Source: Verrucomicrobiia bacterium (GTDB lineage Bacteria > Verrucomicrobiota > Verrucomicrobiia > Limisphaerales > JADLHS01). Taken from it: a stretch of DNA of 64,000 bases. The notes beneath the pieces were generated by a model. That model worked only from the letters and a program-made list of their open reading frames with translations. It was not told the DNA's origin and searched no databases. The stretch covers positions 2,335,360 through 2,399,359 of the forward strand of contig JAMLJH010000001.1 in assembly GCA_023953615.1 (NCBI GenBank), read 5' to 3'. A program made the position numbers and the translations under genes. Below, one piece after another: positions 1 to 8,126 of the stretch; the first letter of the stretch is position 1, and every line of letters starts with the position of its first letter.

Positions 1-106
1 GTTCGAAGCCGGGCGGGAAAGAGTTTTGCTCGCAGGATCGAATTCATGCTGATGGATTAAGTTCCGGCCGTCAAAATGTCACGGTAATTATTGGGGAGGA
101 ACAGCC

Positions 107-694
107 ATGACCGCACTGGAATTGGCTAATCAACTCAAAGCCCGGTTTGGGGAGCTTATTTCCGAGCCGACGGAATTTCGCGGCGAAGTGACGCTCAAAG
201 TGCTTGATGCCGAGAAGATTGCTGACCTGTGCGGATTTGCCAAGCAAGAGCTGGGTTTTGATTACCTGGTGGATATTTCGAGCGTGGACAATTACGGCGA
301 TGATCCGCGTTGGATTCTCGCCTACCATTTGGCGGGGCTGGAGCATAATCAATATCTGCGCCTGGTGGTGAGTGTGGGGGAGGAAAAATCGGAATTGCCG
401 ACGGTGACCACCATTTGGCGCACGGCGGATTGGCACGAGCGGGAAATCTACGACATGATGGGCGTTCGCTTCCGTGGGCATCCCGATTTGCGCCGGATTC
501 TAATGTGGGATGGTTATCCCCATTTCCCGCTGCGGAAGGATTTCCCGGTCACCGGCAAACCGACGGAAGTACCCGAAGTGGCGGTGACGGGAGTTGCGCC
601 CATTGAAGGCGGTCCGTTCGTGACCACGCCTGGTCGCAAAAGCGCCATTTCCCGCGAGCCGCGCGCCAAGACCTTTGAAAGTTCACCGCAATGA
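107..694 (+). CDS. nuoC: NADH-quinone oxidoreductase subunit C
   Basis: This is the 30-kDa peripheral-arm subunit of complex I, which helps form the interface that carries electrons toward quinone. The 195-residue protein contains the family signature around residues 103-145, with WHEREIYDMMG followed by HPDLRRILMWDGYP and RKDFPVTGK. The start is supported by a strong ribosome-binding site, GGGGAGGA, six bases upstream. It is the first complete gene of a nuo operon; nuoA and nuoB presumably lie upstream of the window. The next gene begins four bases after its stop but belongs to an inserted guest module, not to complex I. Family assignment is firm. Confidence 0.96.
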   Translation: MTALELANQLKARFGELISEPTEFRGEVTLKVLDAEKIADLCGFAKQELGFDYLVDISSVDNYGDDPRWILAYHLAGLEHNQYLRLVVSVGEEKSELPTVTTIWRTADWHEREIYDMMGVRFRGHPDLRRILMWDGYPHFPLRKDFPVTGKPTEVPEVAVTGVAPIEGGPFVTTPGRKSAISREPRAKTFESSPQ

Positions 695-697
695 ACC

Positions 698-1003
698 ATG
701 CCGAAGCTCTACGAATATCTTGGCATCTTGATTTATTTTTACTCGAATGAGCACGAACCGATTCATGTTCATGGCAAACACGGCAAGCAGGAGAGCCGCG
801 CGGAAATCATTTTGGAGAATGGCCGGGTCATCCGCGTGGTGGTTGGCCACATCCCCGGCAAACGCCCGCTGGATGGATCAAGGTTGAGGGATTTTGAAAC
901 ATTCGTGAATGCCAGGGCGGAAGAAATTGTGGAACACTGGATCAACTTTTTCGTGAACAACATTCGGAGCAAACCGGAAATCATCACCCGGAGGATCAAA
1001 TGA
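698..1003 (+). CDS. DUF4160 domain protein
   Basis: A 101-residue protein that fits the DUF4160 family, with the typical early segment IYFYSNEHEPIHVHGKHG and a later region of the type found in toxin-antitoxin-like pairs. Its function is unknown. It starts four bases after nuoC and overlaps the DUF2442 gene by ATGA, so the pair should be translationally coupled. DUF4160 and DUF2442 genes commonly occur side by side, which supports treating them as one mobile two-gene module that entered the nuoC/nuoD junction. No catalytic residues can be named. The two-gene reading is inference from the overlap and known co-occurrence. Confidence 0.85.
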   Translation: MPKLYEYLGILIYFYSNEHEPIHVHGKHGKQESRAEIILENGRVIRVVVGHIPGKRPLDGSRLRDFETFVNARAEEIVEHWINFFVNNIRSKPEIITRRIK

Positions 1004-1401
1004 AAACGAGCGCGACGCAGTATCTTGAAGTGACCGAGGCGAAATACGTTTCGGGCTACAAGCTGCGGCTCACGTTCAATGACGGCGCGGTGCGCGTGGT
1101 TGACTTCGGACCGTTTCTCGCCAAGGCGCGCAATCCCGACACGACCGATTATCGCGATCTGAAAAAGTTCAAGCGCTTCCACATCCAGGACGGGGATTTG
1201 ATATGGGGCGACTACCAGATGATTTTTCCCATCATGGATTTGTATCACGGGACAATTCTTAAAGGGGAAGCGCCGACTCCAGCGCATTTGGTTTTGAGTG
1301 AAACCATTTTTCCGGCGGCGTCCGTCTCGCAGCGAAAAACCAAGCCGGTTTCTTACAAAAAATCGAAACACGAATCGCGTGTGCGGACGCCGGAGGATTG
1401 A
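1000..1401 (+). CDS. DUF2442 domain protein
   Basis: A 133-residue protein whose first 85 residues match the DUF2442 pattern: a strand-rich start (YKLRLTFNDGAVRVVDF), then a FHIQDGDLIWGD segment. The last 45 residues are basic and look disordered, longer than the usual family end. Its ATG overlaps the stop of the DUF4160 gene (ATGA), so the two are probably co-translated. DUF2442 partners often accompany DUF4160 or DUF4258-type proteins in suspected toxin-antitoxin modules, but no activity is established. It sits inside the nuo operon with no evident role in respiration. Confidence 0.82.
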   Translation: MKTSATQYLEVTEAKYVSGYKLRLTFNDGAVRVVDFGPFLAKARNPDTTDYRDLKKFKRFHIQDGDLIWGDYQMIFPIMDLYHGTILKGEAPTPAHLVLSETIFPAASVSQRKTKPVSYKKSKHESRVRTPED

Positions 1402-1412
1402 TTGCATGAGTT

Positions 1413-1703
1413 ATGCATATCATTACGCGCAAACGGTTGAACGAATTTGCAAAGCTGCATCCGGCCGTGGCGAGCGGCTTGATTCATTGGTATCAAGCGT
1501 TAAAGAAGAACAATCCGGCCAACTTCGCCGAGCTGCGGCGTGTGTTTCCACACGCGGATCAAGTAGGCGGGCTGACCGTGTTCAACATTGGCGGCAACAA
1601 GGCTCGTTTGGTGGCGGCGCTTCATTACAATCGCCGCAAGGTGTATATTCGGGCCGTGCTCACACATGCCGATTACGACAGCGGTAAATGGAAAGAGAGC
1701 TAA
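1413..1703 (+). CDS. HigB-type mRNA interferase toxin
   Basis: A 96-residue protein resembling the HigB toxin family (RelE-fold mRNA interferases acting on translating ribosomes). Visible signs are the opening MHIITRKRLNEFAKLHP, the FNIGGNKARLVAALHY core strand and the terminal RAVLTHADYD. The order toxin then partner, with the downstream frame overlapping the toxin's last codons, is the usual higBA order. It lies between DUF2442 and the partner gene within the nuoC/nuoD insert. Toxicity is inferred from family membership only. Confidence 0.85.
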   Translation: MHIITRKRLNEFAKLHPAVASGLIHWYQALKKNNPANFAELRRVFPHADQVGGLTVFNIGGNKARLVAALHYNRRKVYIRAVLTHADYDSGKWKES

Positions 1704-1705
1704 CG

Positions 1706-1930
1706 ATGTCAAACGCACAAATCAAAAGAGCATTCCAAGCTTGGCCGCAAGTTGAGCCTACCTTGCGGGTGCCGCACAACGAGCGCGAATACCGTCAGCT
1801 TGTAAAATTGCTCGACCACTTGGTGGATGAGGTGGGCGAGAATGAAGAGCATCCGCTGGCTTCGTTAATGGAAGTTCTTGGTGTGCTTATCGAAAAATAC
1901 GAAGATGATGCCGTTGCAGAACTGGTGTAA
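1706..1930 (+). CDS. HigA-like antitoxin lacking the HTH domain
   Basis: A 74-residue acidic protein downstream of the HigB-like toxin. It resembles the N-terminal part of COG5499-type HigA, with a helical YRQLVKLLDHLVDEVGE segment and a LMEVLGVLIEKYEDD segment. The family normally continues into a helix-turn-helix DNA-binding domain, but this frame stops right after the EKYEDDAVAEL stretch, and no frame downstream restores an HTH. The start is taken at the ATG at 1706, after GAGAGC; an in-frame ATG at 1688 overlapping the toxin is also possible. It may neutralise the toxin without repressing transcription. The truncation is seen; its consequence is inference. Confidence 0.72.
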   Translation: MSNAQIKRAFQAWPQVEPTLRVPHNEREYRQLVKLLDHLVDEVGENEEHPLASLMEVLGVLIEKYEDDAVAELV

Positions 1931-2102
1931 ATCCGGGTTTATGAATTTGCGAATTACAGCTAGCCAGTATGCATTGCCGAACTGTAGGAATATAAACTTC
2001 GGCGGCCATATCGCTCTTCAAACGAGAAATTATTTGGTGGCTTACCGCAAACCGAAATGGGCAACGTGGTCAAAGACAATCTGGGAAGCATCGGGTAACT
2101 AA

Positions 2103-2390
2103 ATGAAGTTGTTCTTCCTCGCTTTAATTATTTTGGAGTTATGTTTGCTCATGATAGCGATTTCGCGCGTTTCACCTTTTATAGATTTGAATCCGACGGT
2201 ACGGGCCTACGATGCCTGGCAGAAGAATCCGACGACAGAAAATGAGGCCCGGTGGTTGCGCGAAAAAGCGAGTCTCCAACGAAAGCAATTGTTTGAAAAT
2301 ATCTGTATCTACACCTTTTTGGCGGTTAATTCGGCAGGCCTGATTGCGTTACTCCGAAAGTTTGGAAAACAGAAAAAGCTCCATGTCTGA
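2103..2390 (+). CDS. small two-helix membrane protein, unknown
   Basis: A 95-residue protein with two predicted membrane segments, at about residues 3-25 and 68-85, separated by a charged stretch of about 40 residues. The C-terminus is strongly basic. I do not recognise a family. Its end overlaps the nuoD start at 2383 by eight bases, which would couple it to nuoD translation. It follows about 170 bases of poor coding potential after the antitoxin-like gene. It is probably part of the guest DNA in the nuoC/nuoD junction, although a lineage-specific operon member cannot be excluded. Confidence 0.55.
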   Translation: MKLFFLALIILELCLLMIAISRVSPFIDLNPTVRAYDAWQKNPTTENEARWLREKASLQRKQLFENICIYTFLAVNSAGLIALLRKFGKQKKLHV

Positions 2391-3669
2391 CGTTCAAGAA
2401 ATCACGATTCGCGACACTGCGGCGCAGGCGCAGGTTGCACCGGCATTGCCGCTCGCCGAAGAGCTGCAAGATTTGCAGGGCGAAAAAATGGTCCTCAACA
2501 TGGGACCGTCTCACCCGTCCACGCACGGCGTTCTGCGCATCGTGTTGGAGTTGGATGGCGAGGCGATTCTCAAGGCGACGCCCGACATCGGTTATTTGCA
2601 TCGTGGCGACGAAAAAATCGCTGAGAACATGACTTATACCCAGTTCATTCCGTACACGGATCGGCTGGACTATCTGGCGCCTTTGGCCAACAACGTCGCC
2701 TATGCGCTCGCGGTGGAAAAATTGCTCGGCATCCACGAAAAACTGCCGCCGCGTTGCCAATATATCCGCGTTATTTGCGCGGAACTGGCGCGTATTTCGT
2801 CACACTTGATCGGACTGGGCGCGTTTTCAATGGACGTGGGCGCGATGACCGTTTTCCTGCTGACGTTCACCGAGCGCGAAAAGATTTACAACCTTTGCGA
2901 GGCGCTCACCGGAGCGCGATTCACCACCACCTACACGCGGATCGGCGGGGTTTCCCGGGATACGCCGCCCGGTTGGTGCGCTGCCGTGCGCCAATTCGTC
3001 AAGGAAGTGATCGTCAACATTGACGAGGTGGAACTGCTGCTGACCCGGAACAAAATCTGGGTGGACCGCACCCGGGACATCGGCGTGATCTCTCAGGCGG
3101 ATGCGATTGATTATGGCTTGAGCGGACCGAACCTGCGCGGCAGCGGAGTGAACCGCGATCTGCGCAAGGATCATCCGTATCTGTGCTACCGGGATTTGGA
3201 ATTTGAAGTGCCGGTGGGCGAAGTGGGCGATTGCTACGATCGCTACCTGTGCCGCATCGAGGAAATGCGCCAGAGCGTGCGGATCATTCATCAGTGCCTC
3301 GATAAAATTCCGGGCGGTTTCGAGAACGAGTCAAAGGAGCCGGTCAATGTGGCCGATGGCAAAATCATTCTGCCGCCGAAGCAGAAGGTGCTGACGCGCA
3401 TGGAGGAGTTGATCCATCAATTCATGCTGGTGACCGAAGGCGTGAATTGTCCGCCGGGCGAGATTTATTTCGGCCACGAAAATCCGAAAGGCGAATTGGG
3501 TTTTTACATTTACAGTCGGGGCGGCGGCACTCCATATCGGATGAAAATTCGCAGCCCCAGCTTTGTGAATCTGAGTATTTTGTCGCACCTACTGCCGGGC
3601 CACATGGTGGGCGACACCGTTTCCATTCTTGGCTCGCTGGATTTTGTGATGGGGGAATGTGACCGATGA
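2383..3669 (+). CDS. nuoD: NADH-quinone oxidoreductase subunit D
   Basis: The 49-kDa subunit of complex I, related to the large subunit of NiFe hydrogenases, lining the quinone pocket next to NuoB. Signatures include NMGPSHPSTHGVLR near residue 39, YLHRGDEKIAEN, and the C-terminal segment GDTVSILGSLDFVMGE, with a short DR tail after the conserved end. The start chosen is the ATG at 2383, giving 428 residues; an in-frame TTG at 2344 would add 13 poorly conserved residues. The preceding membrane-protein gene runs eight bases into it. Confidence 0.96.
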   Translation: MSDVQEITIRDTAAQAQVAPALPLAEELQDLQGEKMVLNMGPSHPSTHGVLRIVLELDGEAILKATPDIGYLHRGDEKIAENMTYTQFIPYTDRLDYLAPLANNVAYALAVEKLLGIHEKLPPRCQYIRVICAELARISSHLIGLGAFSMDVGAMTVFLLTFTEREKIYNLCEALTGARFTTTYTRIGGVSRDTPPGWCAAVRQFVKEVIVNIDEVELLLTRNKIWVDRTRDIGVISQADAIDYGLSGPNLRGSGVNRDLRKDHPYLCYRDLEFEVPVGEVGDCYDRYLCRIEEMRQSVRIIHQCLDKIPGGFENESKEPVNVADGKIILPPKQKVLTRMEELIHQFMLVTEGVNCPPGEIYFGHENPKGELGFYIYSRGGGTPYRMKIRSPSFVNLSILSHLLPGHMVGDTVSILGSLDFVMGECDR

Positions 3670-3725
3670 AACCCAACTCTCAACGTGAGATTATTCGCCG
3701 CGAGCCAACCATGAGTTTGTCATGA
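3666..3725 (+). CDS. 19-codon mini-ORF bridging nuoD and nuoE
   Basis: A tiny frame whose ATG overlaps the nuoD stop as ATGA and whose TGA overlaps the ATG of the longer nuoE start (3722), again as ATGA. It encodes 19 residues, MKPNSQREIIRREPTMSLS. The double overlap would let ribosomes pass from nuoD to nuoE by termination-reinitiation. It may be a coupling ORF, a remnant, or coincidence; no family is recognised. Confidence 0.35.
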   Translation: MKPNSQREIIRREPTMSLS

Positions 3726-4255
3726 AAGCCACTGCTTTAACCCCCATTCCAAATCTGCTGCGACCGCAAGGGAACTTTGCGATGACCCCGGCATTGGAGG
3801 CGGAGATTGACGAGGTCATTTCGCACTACCCGGTCAAGCGCAGTGCGTCGCTCATGCTGCTGCACGCGATGCAGGAGCACTTCGGCTGGATTTCACAGGA
3901 GGCCGTCGAATGGATTGCGCGCAAACTGGGATTGCCGCCGATCAACATTTACGAACTGCTGACGTTTTATCCGATGTTTCGGTTGCAGCCGGCCGGGAAA
4001 TATCAGATCAAGGTCTGTCGCACGTTGAGCTGCGCGCTCGGCGGCTCGCACAAGCTCTACGAACATTTTTGCACGAAGCTCGGTCTCGACCCGCACGCGC
4101 ACGGTTTGCAGACGTCGAAGGACGGCAAGTTCTCGGTCGAGTTCGTGGAATGTCTCGCCGGTTGCGGCAGCGCGCCGGTGATAATGTGCAACGAGGATTT
4201 TTACGAAGGCGTCAGCGCAGCGAAGGCTGACGAGATTGTGGCAAAGTGCCATTGA
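3722..4255 (+). CDS. nuoE: NADH-quinone oxidoreductase subunit E
   Basis: The 24-kDa thioredoxin-like subunit that binds the off-pathway [2Fe-2S] cluster N1a in the NADH dehydrogenase module. The four cluster cysteines are visible in the patterns CRTLSCALGG and ECLAGCGSAP, separated by about 40 residues as expected. The start at 3722 gives 177 residues and is coupled to the upstream mini-ORF; an ATG at 3782 would remove a 20-residue leader and fits the conserved domain equally well. The next true complex I gene, nuoF, starts almost 2 kb away because a restriction-modification module and a tRNA gene intervene. Confidence 0.95.
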   Translation: MKATALTPIPNLLRPQGNFAMTPALEAEIDEVISHYPVKRSASLMLLHAMQEHFGWISQEAVEWIARKLGLPPINIYELLTFYPMFRLQPAGKYQIKVCRTLSCALGGSHKLYEHFCTKLGLDPHAHGLQTSKDGKFSVEFVECLAGCGSAPVIMCNEDFYEGVSAAKADEIVAKCH

Positions 4256-4259
4256 TGTG

Positions 4260-5261
4260 ATGAAGAACAACCCGCTACCACGCCTAGATGCGAGCGAAGA
4301 GCTTCGGCAAAGAATTTTGCCGCTCTGCCGCCTGCATCCGGGCGAAACGTGGGTTGATCCGAAATGTCAACACAAGGTCGCTTGCGTTGATGCGTCTGAT
4401 GCGGGCGCGGTTTTGGAATTGATGGATGGCAATAAGGCAGATTTGGCCATCCACGATCCGCCTTACAATCTGGTGGCATTCGACGAGCGCGAGCTTGGGG
4501 AATACATCCGCTGGTGCAGGCAATGGGTGAATAACAGCACAGCAATCCTAAAGTCCGACAGTTCGTTCTATGTTTGGCTTGGTGCGGATCAGCGCAATGG
4601 ATTTCAACCTTTGCCAGACTTCATGATCATGATGCGCGAGACCGCATTGCGTCCGCGTAGTTTTATCACGATGCGCAATCAACGCGGCTATGGCACGCAG
4701 AAGAACTGGATGGCTGTGCGGCAGGAGCTTCTTTATTACATCAAGGGCGAACCGGATTTCAATGTTGAAGCCGAATACACGGACATCCCCAAGATTCTTC
4801 GCGGCTATTACAAGGAAGTGAACGGCAAAGTCACGGAGAACGGCGAGCGCAGCAAATCAGAAAACATCCGAGCCGGGAATGTCTGGGTGGACATCCAACA
4901 GGTTTTTTACCGGATGGATGAAAATGTTTCCGGGTGTTACGCGCAGAAGCCGTTGAAGTGTATTGAGCGCATTGTGAAGGCGAGTTCACCGATAGCTGGG
5001 TTGGTTGTGGATTTCTTCGCGCATTCCGGCACGACGTTGCTCGCTGCAGAAACAAACCAACGCCGTTGTTTCACAGCGGATATTGATCCTGTGTTTTGTG
5101 AAATTGCCATCCGCCGCTTGGAACATTTCCGAACAACTGGACGATTGGGTTGGCAAAACGGGCATCCTTTTGAAAAGGAACTTCCCGAGTTCGAATCCGA
5201 AACCGCTGGCGAGCCAGCCGGAGCACAAATCGAAGCGCAGCTTCAAGGCACGATGTTTTGA
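4260..5261 (+). CDS. beta-class DNA methyltransferase of a type II R-M pair
   Basis: A 333-residue amino-methyltransferase that would transfer methyl groups from SAM to adenine N6 or cytosine N4. The catalytic motif DPPY is at residues 66-69 and the SAM-binding motif FAHSGTT at about 253-259; this order (IV before I) is the beta class. The region between them holds a likely target-recognition segment. The start at 4260 lies four bases after the nuoE stop. The downstream gene begins three bases past its stop and is a nuclease, so the two form a restriction-modification cassette. Specificity cannot be read from sequence alone. Confidence 0.9.
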   Translation: MKNNPLPRLDASEELRQRILPLCRLHPGETWVDPKCQHKVACVDASDAGAVLELMDGNKADLAIHDPPYNLVAFDERELGEYIRWCRQWVNNSTAILKSDSSFYVWLGADQRNGFQPLPDFMIMMRETALRPRSFITMRNQRGYGTQKNWMAVRQELLYYIKGEPDFNVEAEYTDIPKILRGYYKEVNGKVTENGERSKSENIRAGNVWVDIQQVFYRMDENVSGCYAQKPLKCIERIVKASSPIAGLVVDFFAHSGTTLLAAETNQRRCFTADIDPVFCEIAIRRLEHFRTTGRLGWQNGHPFEKELPEFESETAGEPAGAQIEAQLQGTMF

Positions 5262-5263
5262 CA

Positions 5264-5983
5264 ATGGAAAAACTCCAAGCACAACTCGACGAACTGCTCT
5301 CTCGCCTTAAAGATAAGGCGGAGGTGAAGGCTTGTTTGGAGTCGCTGGTTTCAGTTTATCCATTTAACGAGTTTGAATACATCATCTCGACTTTGCTCGG
5401 TGCGGATGCGCTTTCGCTTGACGGCTATTACGAGCTTCGCGAGGAATACATCGCGCGGAATCTTTACCTCTACATTTTTGAGATCAGTGCGCCGCGAGGT
5501 TTTGGCGAAACTTGGGCGCAAGGTCATTTGAAGGAACTCTTACCGGATTTGGTGAAACCGACCAAGAAGCTCGACCGAAACTATTCCGGTCAATATGACT
5601 TTCTTTTGGACGGCAATATCAGAATCGAAGTCAAAGCGTCACGGGCGGTGGATTTCGACAGCGATGAGCCGCTTTATGTCAAGGCATTGGCGGCAGGTTC
5701 ACAGCGCCGATTCGACATGAACTTTCAGCAAATCAAGCCCGGCTGTTGTGATGTCTTTGTGTGGGTTGGTGTCTGGCGGGACGTGATCCGCTATTGGGTC
5801 TTGTCCTCGAAAGAACTGGAGGCCAACAGATATTACTCACCCGGACAACATCGCGGAAACGTCGGCGAAGGCCAGCTTCACCTCAAACACGACAACGTAG
5901 CTGAGTTTTCAAAGTATGAATCCCGCTCCAATGAACTGGCATCGGCAATTCGGAACGCAAACAAAAGGCAGACTGCCAAATGA
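5264..5983 (+). CDS. putative type II restriction endonuclease (PD-(D/E)XK)
   Basis: A 239-residue protein directly downstream of the DNA methyltransferase. A PD-(D/E)XK-type core is visible as Asp112 in SGQYDF and Glu122-Val-Lys124 in RIEVKAS, each on a hydrophobic strand. The N-terminal 100 residues are helical and probably carry DNA recognition or dimer contacts. The start is the ATG at 5264; a TTG at 5258 would overlap the methyltransferase stop. Partnering with a methyltransferase and the active-site pattern make a restriction enzyme the best call, although I do not recognise a named isoschizomer family. Confidence 0.75.
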   Translation: MEKLQAQLDELLSRLKDKAEVKACLESLVSVYPFNEFEYIISTLLGADALSLDGYYELREEYIARNLYLYIFEISAPRGFGETWAQGHLKELLPDLVKPTKKLDRNYSGQYDFLLDGNIRIEVKASRAVDFDSDEPLYVKALAAGSQRRFDMNFQQIKPGCCDVFVWVGVWRDVIRYWVLSSKELEANRYYSPGQHRGNVGEGQLHLKHDNVAEFSKYESRSNELASAIRNANKRQTAK

Positions 5984-6012
5984 ACCTCGTGGAAATCAAA
6001 TTTGGTGAAAGA

Positions 6013-6086
6013 TGGTTGCCCGACATGGATTTGAACCATGACAAACAGATTCAGAGTCTGTTGTGCTACCGTTACACCATCGGGCA
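6013..6086 (-). tRNA. tRNA-Gln (anticodon CTG), CCA encoded
   Basis: On the minus strand a complete cloverleaf can be folded. The acceptor stem TGCCCGA pairs perfectly with TCGGGCA, the D arm is TGGTGTAACGGTAGCA, the anticodon stem ACAGA/TCTGT holds loop CTCTGAA (anticodon CTG), and the T arm CATGG/CCATG holds loop TTCAAAT. The discriminator is A, followed by an encoded CCA. U1-A72 and the D-arm sequence are typical of tRNA-Gln. It lies antisense within the nuo operon, between the restriction gene and nuoF. Confidence 0.93.
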
Positions 6087-6241
6087 AGCCGGAGCGTCCG
6101 ACAGACTAAACGCTTCACCGGCCCAGTCAAGCCGCCGCGCCAGATTGTTCCGGGTGGCCCGGTGCGCGGTTGGCGCGACCCGGGCGATTTGCCGTCCATT
6201 GAATCACCGAGCTTTTGCTCTTCAGGGAGCTTTGAACTGAG

Positions 6242-7669
6242 ATGCCGCAAGAATACCGACTGATCCTCAAACACGCTGATGAGCCGGGTTACACGCCCGA
6301 CATCGAATGTTATCTGCGGCACGGCGGCTACGCATCGCTCCAGAAGGCGCTGGCCATCAAACCGCTCGATTTACCCGACGGCAAAAAGAAATCGCCGCAG
6401 GAACAAATTCGCGACGACGTAAAACAGGCCGGATTGCGCGGTCGCGGCGGCGCGGGTTTCTCGTGCGGATTGAAATGGAGTTTCGTGGACCGCCGGAGTG
6501 GCAAGCCGATTTATCTCATCTGCAACGCGGACGAATCCGAGCCGGGCACGTTCAAAGACCGCCAGATCATCCACAAGGACCCGCACCAATTGATCGAGGG
6601 CATGATCATCTCGTGCTTCGCGAACGATGTGCATCTGGCGTACATCTACATTCGCGGGGAAATGCCGCAAGGCGCAAAACTGTTGAACGCGGCGTTGCGG
6701 GAAGCGCGGGCGAAAGGTTTCCTCGGCAAGAACATTCTCGGCAGCGGTTACGATCTGGAAATTCATGTGCATCGCGGCGCGGGCGCTTACATCTGCGGCG
6801 AGGAAACCGGTCTGATTGAATCGCTCGAAGGCAAACGCGCCTACCCGCGCATCAAGCCTCCTTACTTCCCGGCGGTGCTCGGGCTTTACATGTGCCCGAC
6901 CATCGTCAACAACGTCGAGACGCTCTGCAACGTGAAGCACATCGTGGCGATGGGCGCGGCGGAGTACGCGAAACTCGGCACGCCGAACAATACCGGCACG
7001 CGCATCGTGAGCTTGAGCGGCCACGTTAAACGCCCCGGCTATTTCGAAATTGAAGTGGGCAAGGTGACGCTGGGCGAGTTGATCAATGATCCGAACTTCG
7101 GCGGCGGTCTGCGTGAGGGACGAAAATTAAAGGCGATCATCCCGGGTGGTTCGTCCTCGAAAGTGCTGAAGGCGGGCGAGAAGTTCAAGTTGAAGCGCAA
7201 GGTGGACGGCAAGGACGTGGAACAGGAAGTGGATTTGTTGGATCTGCCTTATGATTTTGATTCGCTGCTGCAGGCGGGCACGATGTCCGGGTCGAGCGCC
7301 ATCATCGTCATGGATGACAGCACGGACATCGTGGAAGTGCTGGCCAACATCAGCAAATTCTACGCGCACGAAAGCTGCGGCCAATGCACGCCGTGCCGGG
7401 AAGGTTCGCTCTGGATGAGCAAGGCGCTGTATCGTCTGACGCACGGTCAGGGGCGGGCGCAGGATGCGGATTATCTGGTGAAAATCGCCAATAACATTCC
7501 CGGTGGCCGCACCATCTGCGCGTTTGGCGAAGCGTGTTCGTGGCCGGTGCAAAGTTTCGTGGCAAAGTTCCGGGATGAATTTATCGCCAAAGGCGCGGCG
7601 GATGAAAAACGACGCGCTCAAGAAAAAGCCGATTCAACGAAAGATTTGGTCACTGTCACGTCCGAGTAA
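6242..7669 (+). CDS. nuoF: NADH-quinone oxidoreductase subunit F
   Basis: The 51-kDa subunit that binds NADH and FMN and carries [4Fe-4S] cluster N3, the entry point for electrons into complex I. The glycine-rich nucleotide motif [10 protein letters not shown] is near residue 65, the second signature [13 protein letters not shown] near residue 180, and the cluster cysteines appear in [11 protein letters not shown] plus a later cysteine in TICAFGEAC. Length (475) is normal with a slightly long C-terminal tail. It starts 155 bases after the tRNA gene; the GxxExxY guest gene begins one base after its stop. Confidence 0.97.
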   Translation: MPQEYRLILKHADEPGYTPDIECYLRHGGYASLQKALAIKPLDLPDGKKKSPQEQIRDDVKQAGLRGRGGAGFSCGLKWSFVDRRSGKPIYLICNADESEPGTFKDRQIIHKDPHQLIEGMIISCFANDVHLAYIYIRGEMPQGAKLLNAALREARAKGFLGKNILGSGYDLEIHVHRGAGAYICGEETGLIESLEGKRAYPRIKPPYFPAVLGLYMCPTIVNNVETLCNVKHIVAMGAAEYAKLGTPNNTGTRIVSLSGHVKRPGYFEIEVGKVTLGELINDPNFGGGLREGRKLKAIIPGGSSSKVLKAGEKFKLKRKVDGKDVEQEVDLLDLPYDFDSLLQAGTMSGSSAIIVMDDSTDIVEVLANISKFYAHESCGQCTPCREGSLWMSKALYRLTHGQGRAQDADYLVKIANNIPGGRTICAFGEACSWPVQSFVAKFRDEFIAKGAADEKRRAQEKADSTKDLVTVTSE

Positions 7670-7670
7670 A

Positions 7671-8126
7671 ATGAAACGCAGAGACGCCGAGACGCAGAGT
7701 TTTAGAGCCATCACCGAACAAGTGATTGGGGCTTGTATTGAAATTCACAAACATCTCGGCCCCGGTCTGCTCGAATCGGCTTACGAAGAATGCCTGTGCT
7801 ATGAATTGTCAGCGCTAGGGATCAACTTTGAACGACAAAAAACGCTGCCGGTAAAATACAAGACGGTCAGTTTGGATTGCGGCTACCGCCTTGATCTGGT
7901 CGTCGAAAATAAAATCATTTTGGAGTTGAAGACCGTAGAGAATCTGCTGCCGATCCACGAAGCACAGTTGTTGACCTATTTGAAGTTATCCGGATTGACG
8001 CTGGGTCTATTGATTAATTTCAACGTCCCGGTTTTGAAGAACGGAATTAAACGAATCGTGAACAACTTCATTGATTTCTCTGCGTCTCCGCGTCTCTGCG
8101 GTGAAAGGAAGGAGTTTCTCCCGTGA
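7671..8126 (+). CDS. GxxExxY protein
   Basis: A 151-residue member of the GxxExxY family, PD-(D/E)XK-like proteins of unknown role. The family name motif is visible as GLLESAYEE near residue 40, and the nuclease-like core as [18 protein letters not shown], with Asp, Glu and Lys in the expected order. Both ends of the frame are encoded by near-identical 23-bp inverted repeats, which supply the RRDAET-like start and the [13 protein letters not shown] end. It starts one base after nuoF, and its last bases carry the ribosome-binding site and overlap the GTG start of nuoG. This is the architecture of a mobile insert that preserves operon expression. Confidence 0.88.
   Translation: MKRRDAETQSFRAITEQVIGACIEIHKHLGPGLLESAYEECLCYELSALGINFERQKTLPVKYKTVSLDCGYRLDLVVENKIILELKTVENLLPIHEAQLLTYLKLSGLTLGLLINFNVPVLKNGIKRIVNNFIDFSASPRLCGERKEFLP
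7677..8100. repeat. 23-bp inverted repeats bounding the GxxExxY insert
   Basis: Arms at 7677-7699 (CGCAGAGACGC, C, GAGACGCAGAG) and 8078-8100 (reverse complement with one mismatch at the centre). Each arm is itself a near repeat of AGACGC units. They lie inside the first and last codons of the GxxExxY gene, so repeat and gene form one unit. Confidence 0.85.

Noticed and set aside
1931..2102. Search for a frameshifted HTH domain after the short HigA-like gene.
   Set aside because: No frame in this stretch reads as an HTH; the partner appears truly truncated.
4236..6012. Duplicate of the tRNA-Gln 3' end at the far side of the R-M module, as for an integrated element.
   Set aside because: No copy of the T-arm/acceptor sequence is seen near the nuoE end, so site-specific integration is unproven.
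6087..6241. Pro/Gly-rich frame before nuoF that could be a displaced C-terminal tail of nuoE.
   Set aside because: The frame runs past the nuoF start, has no clear link to NuoE, and nuoE already has a normal end at 4255.
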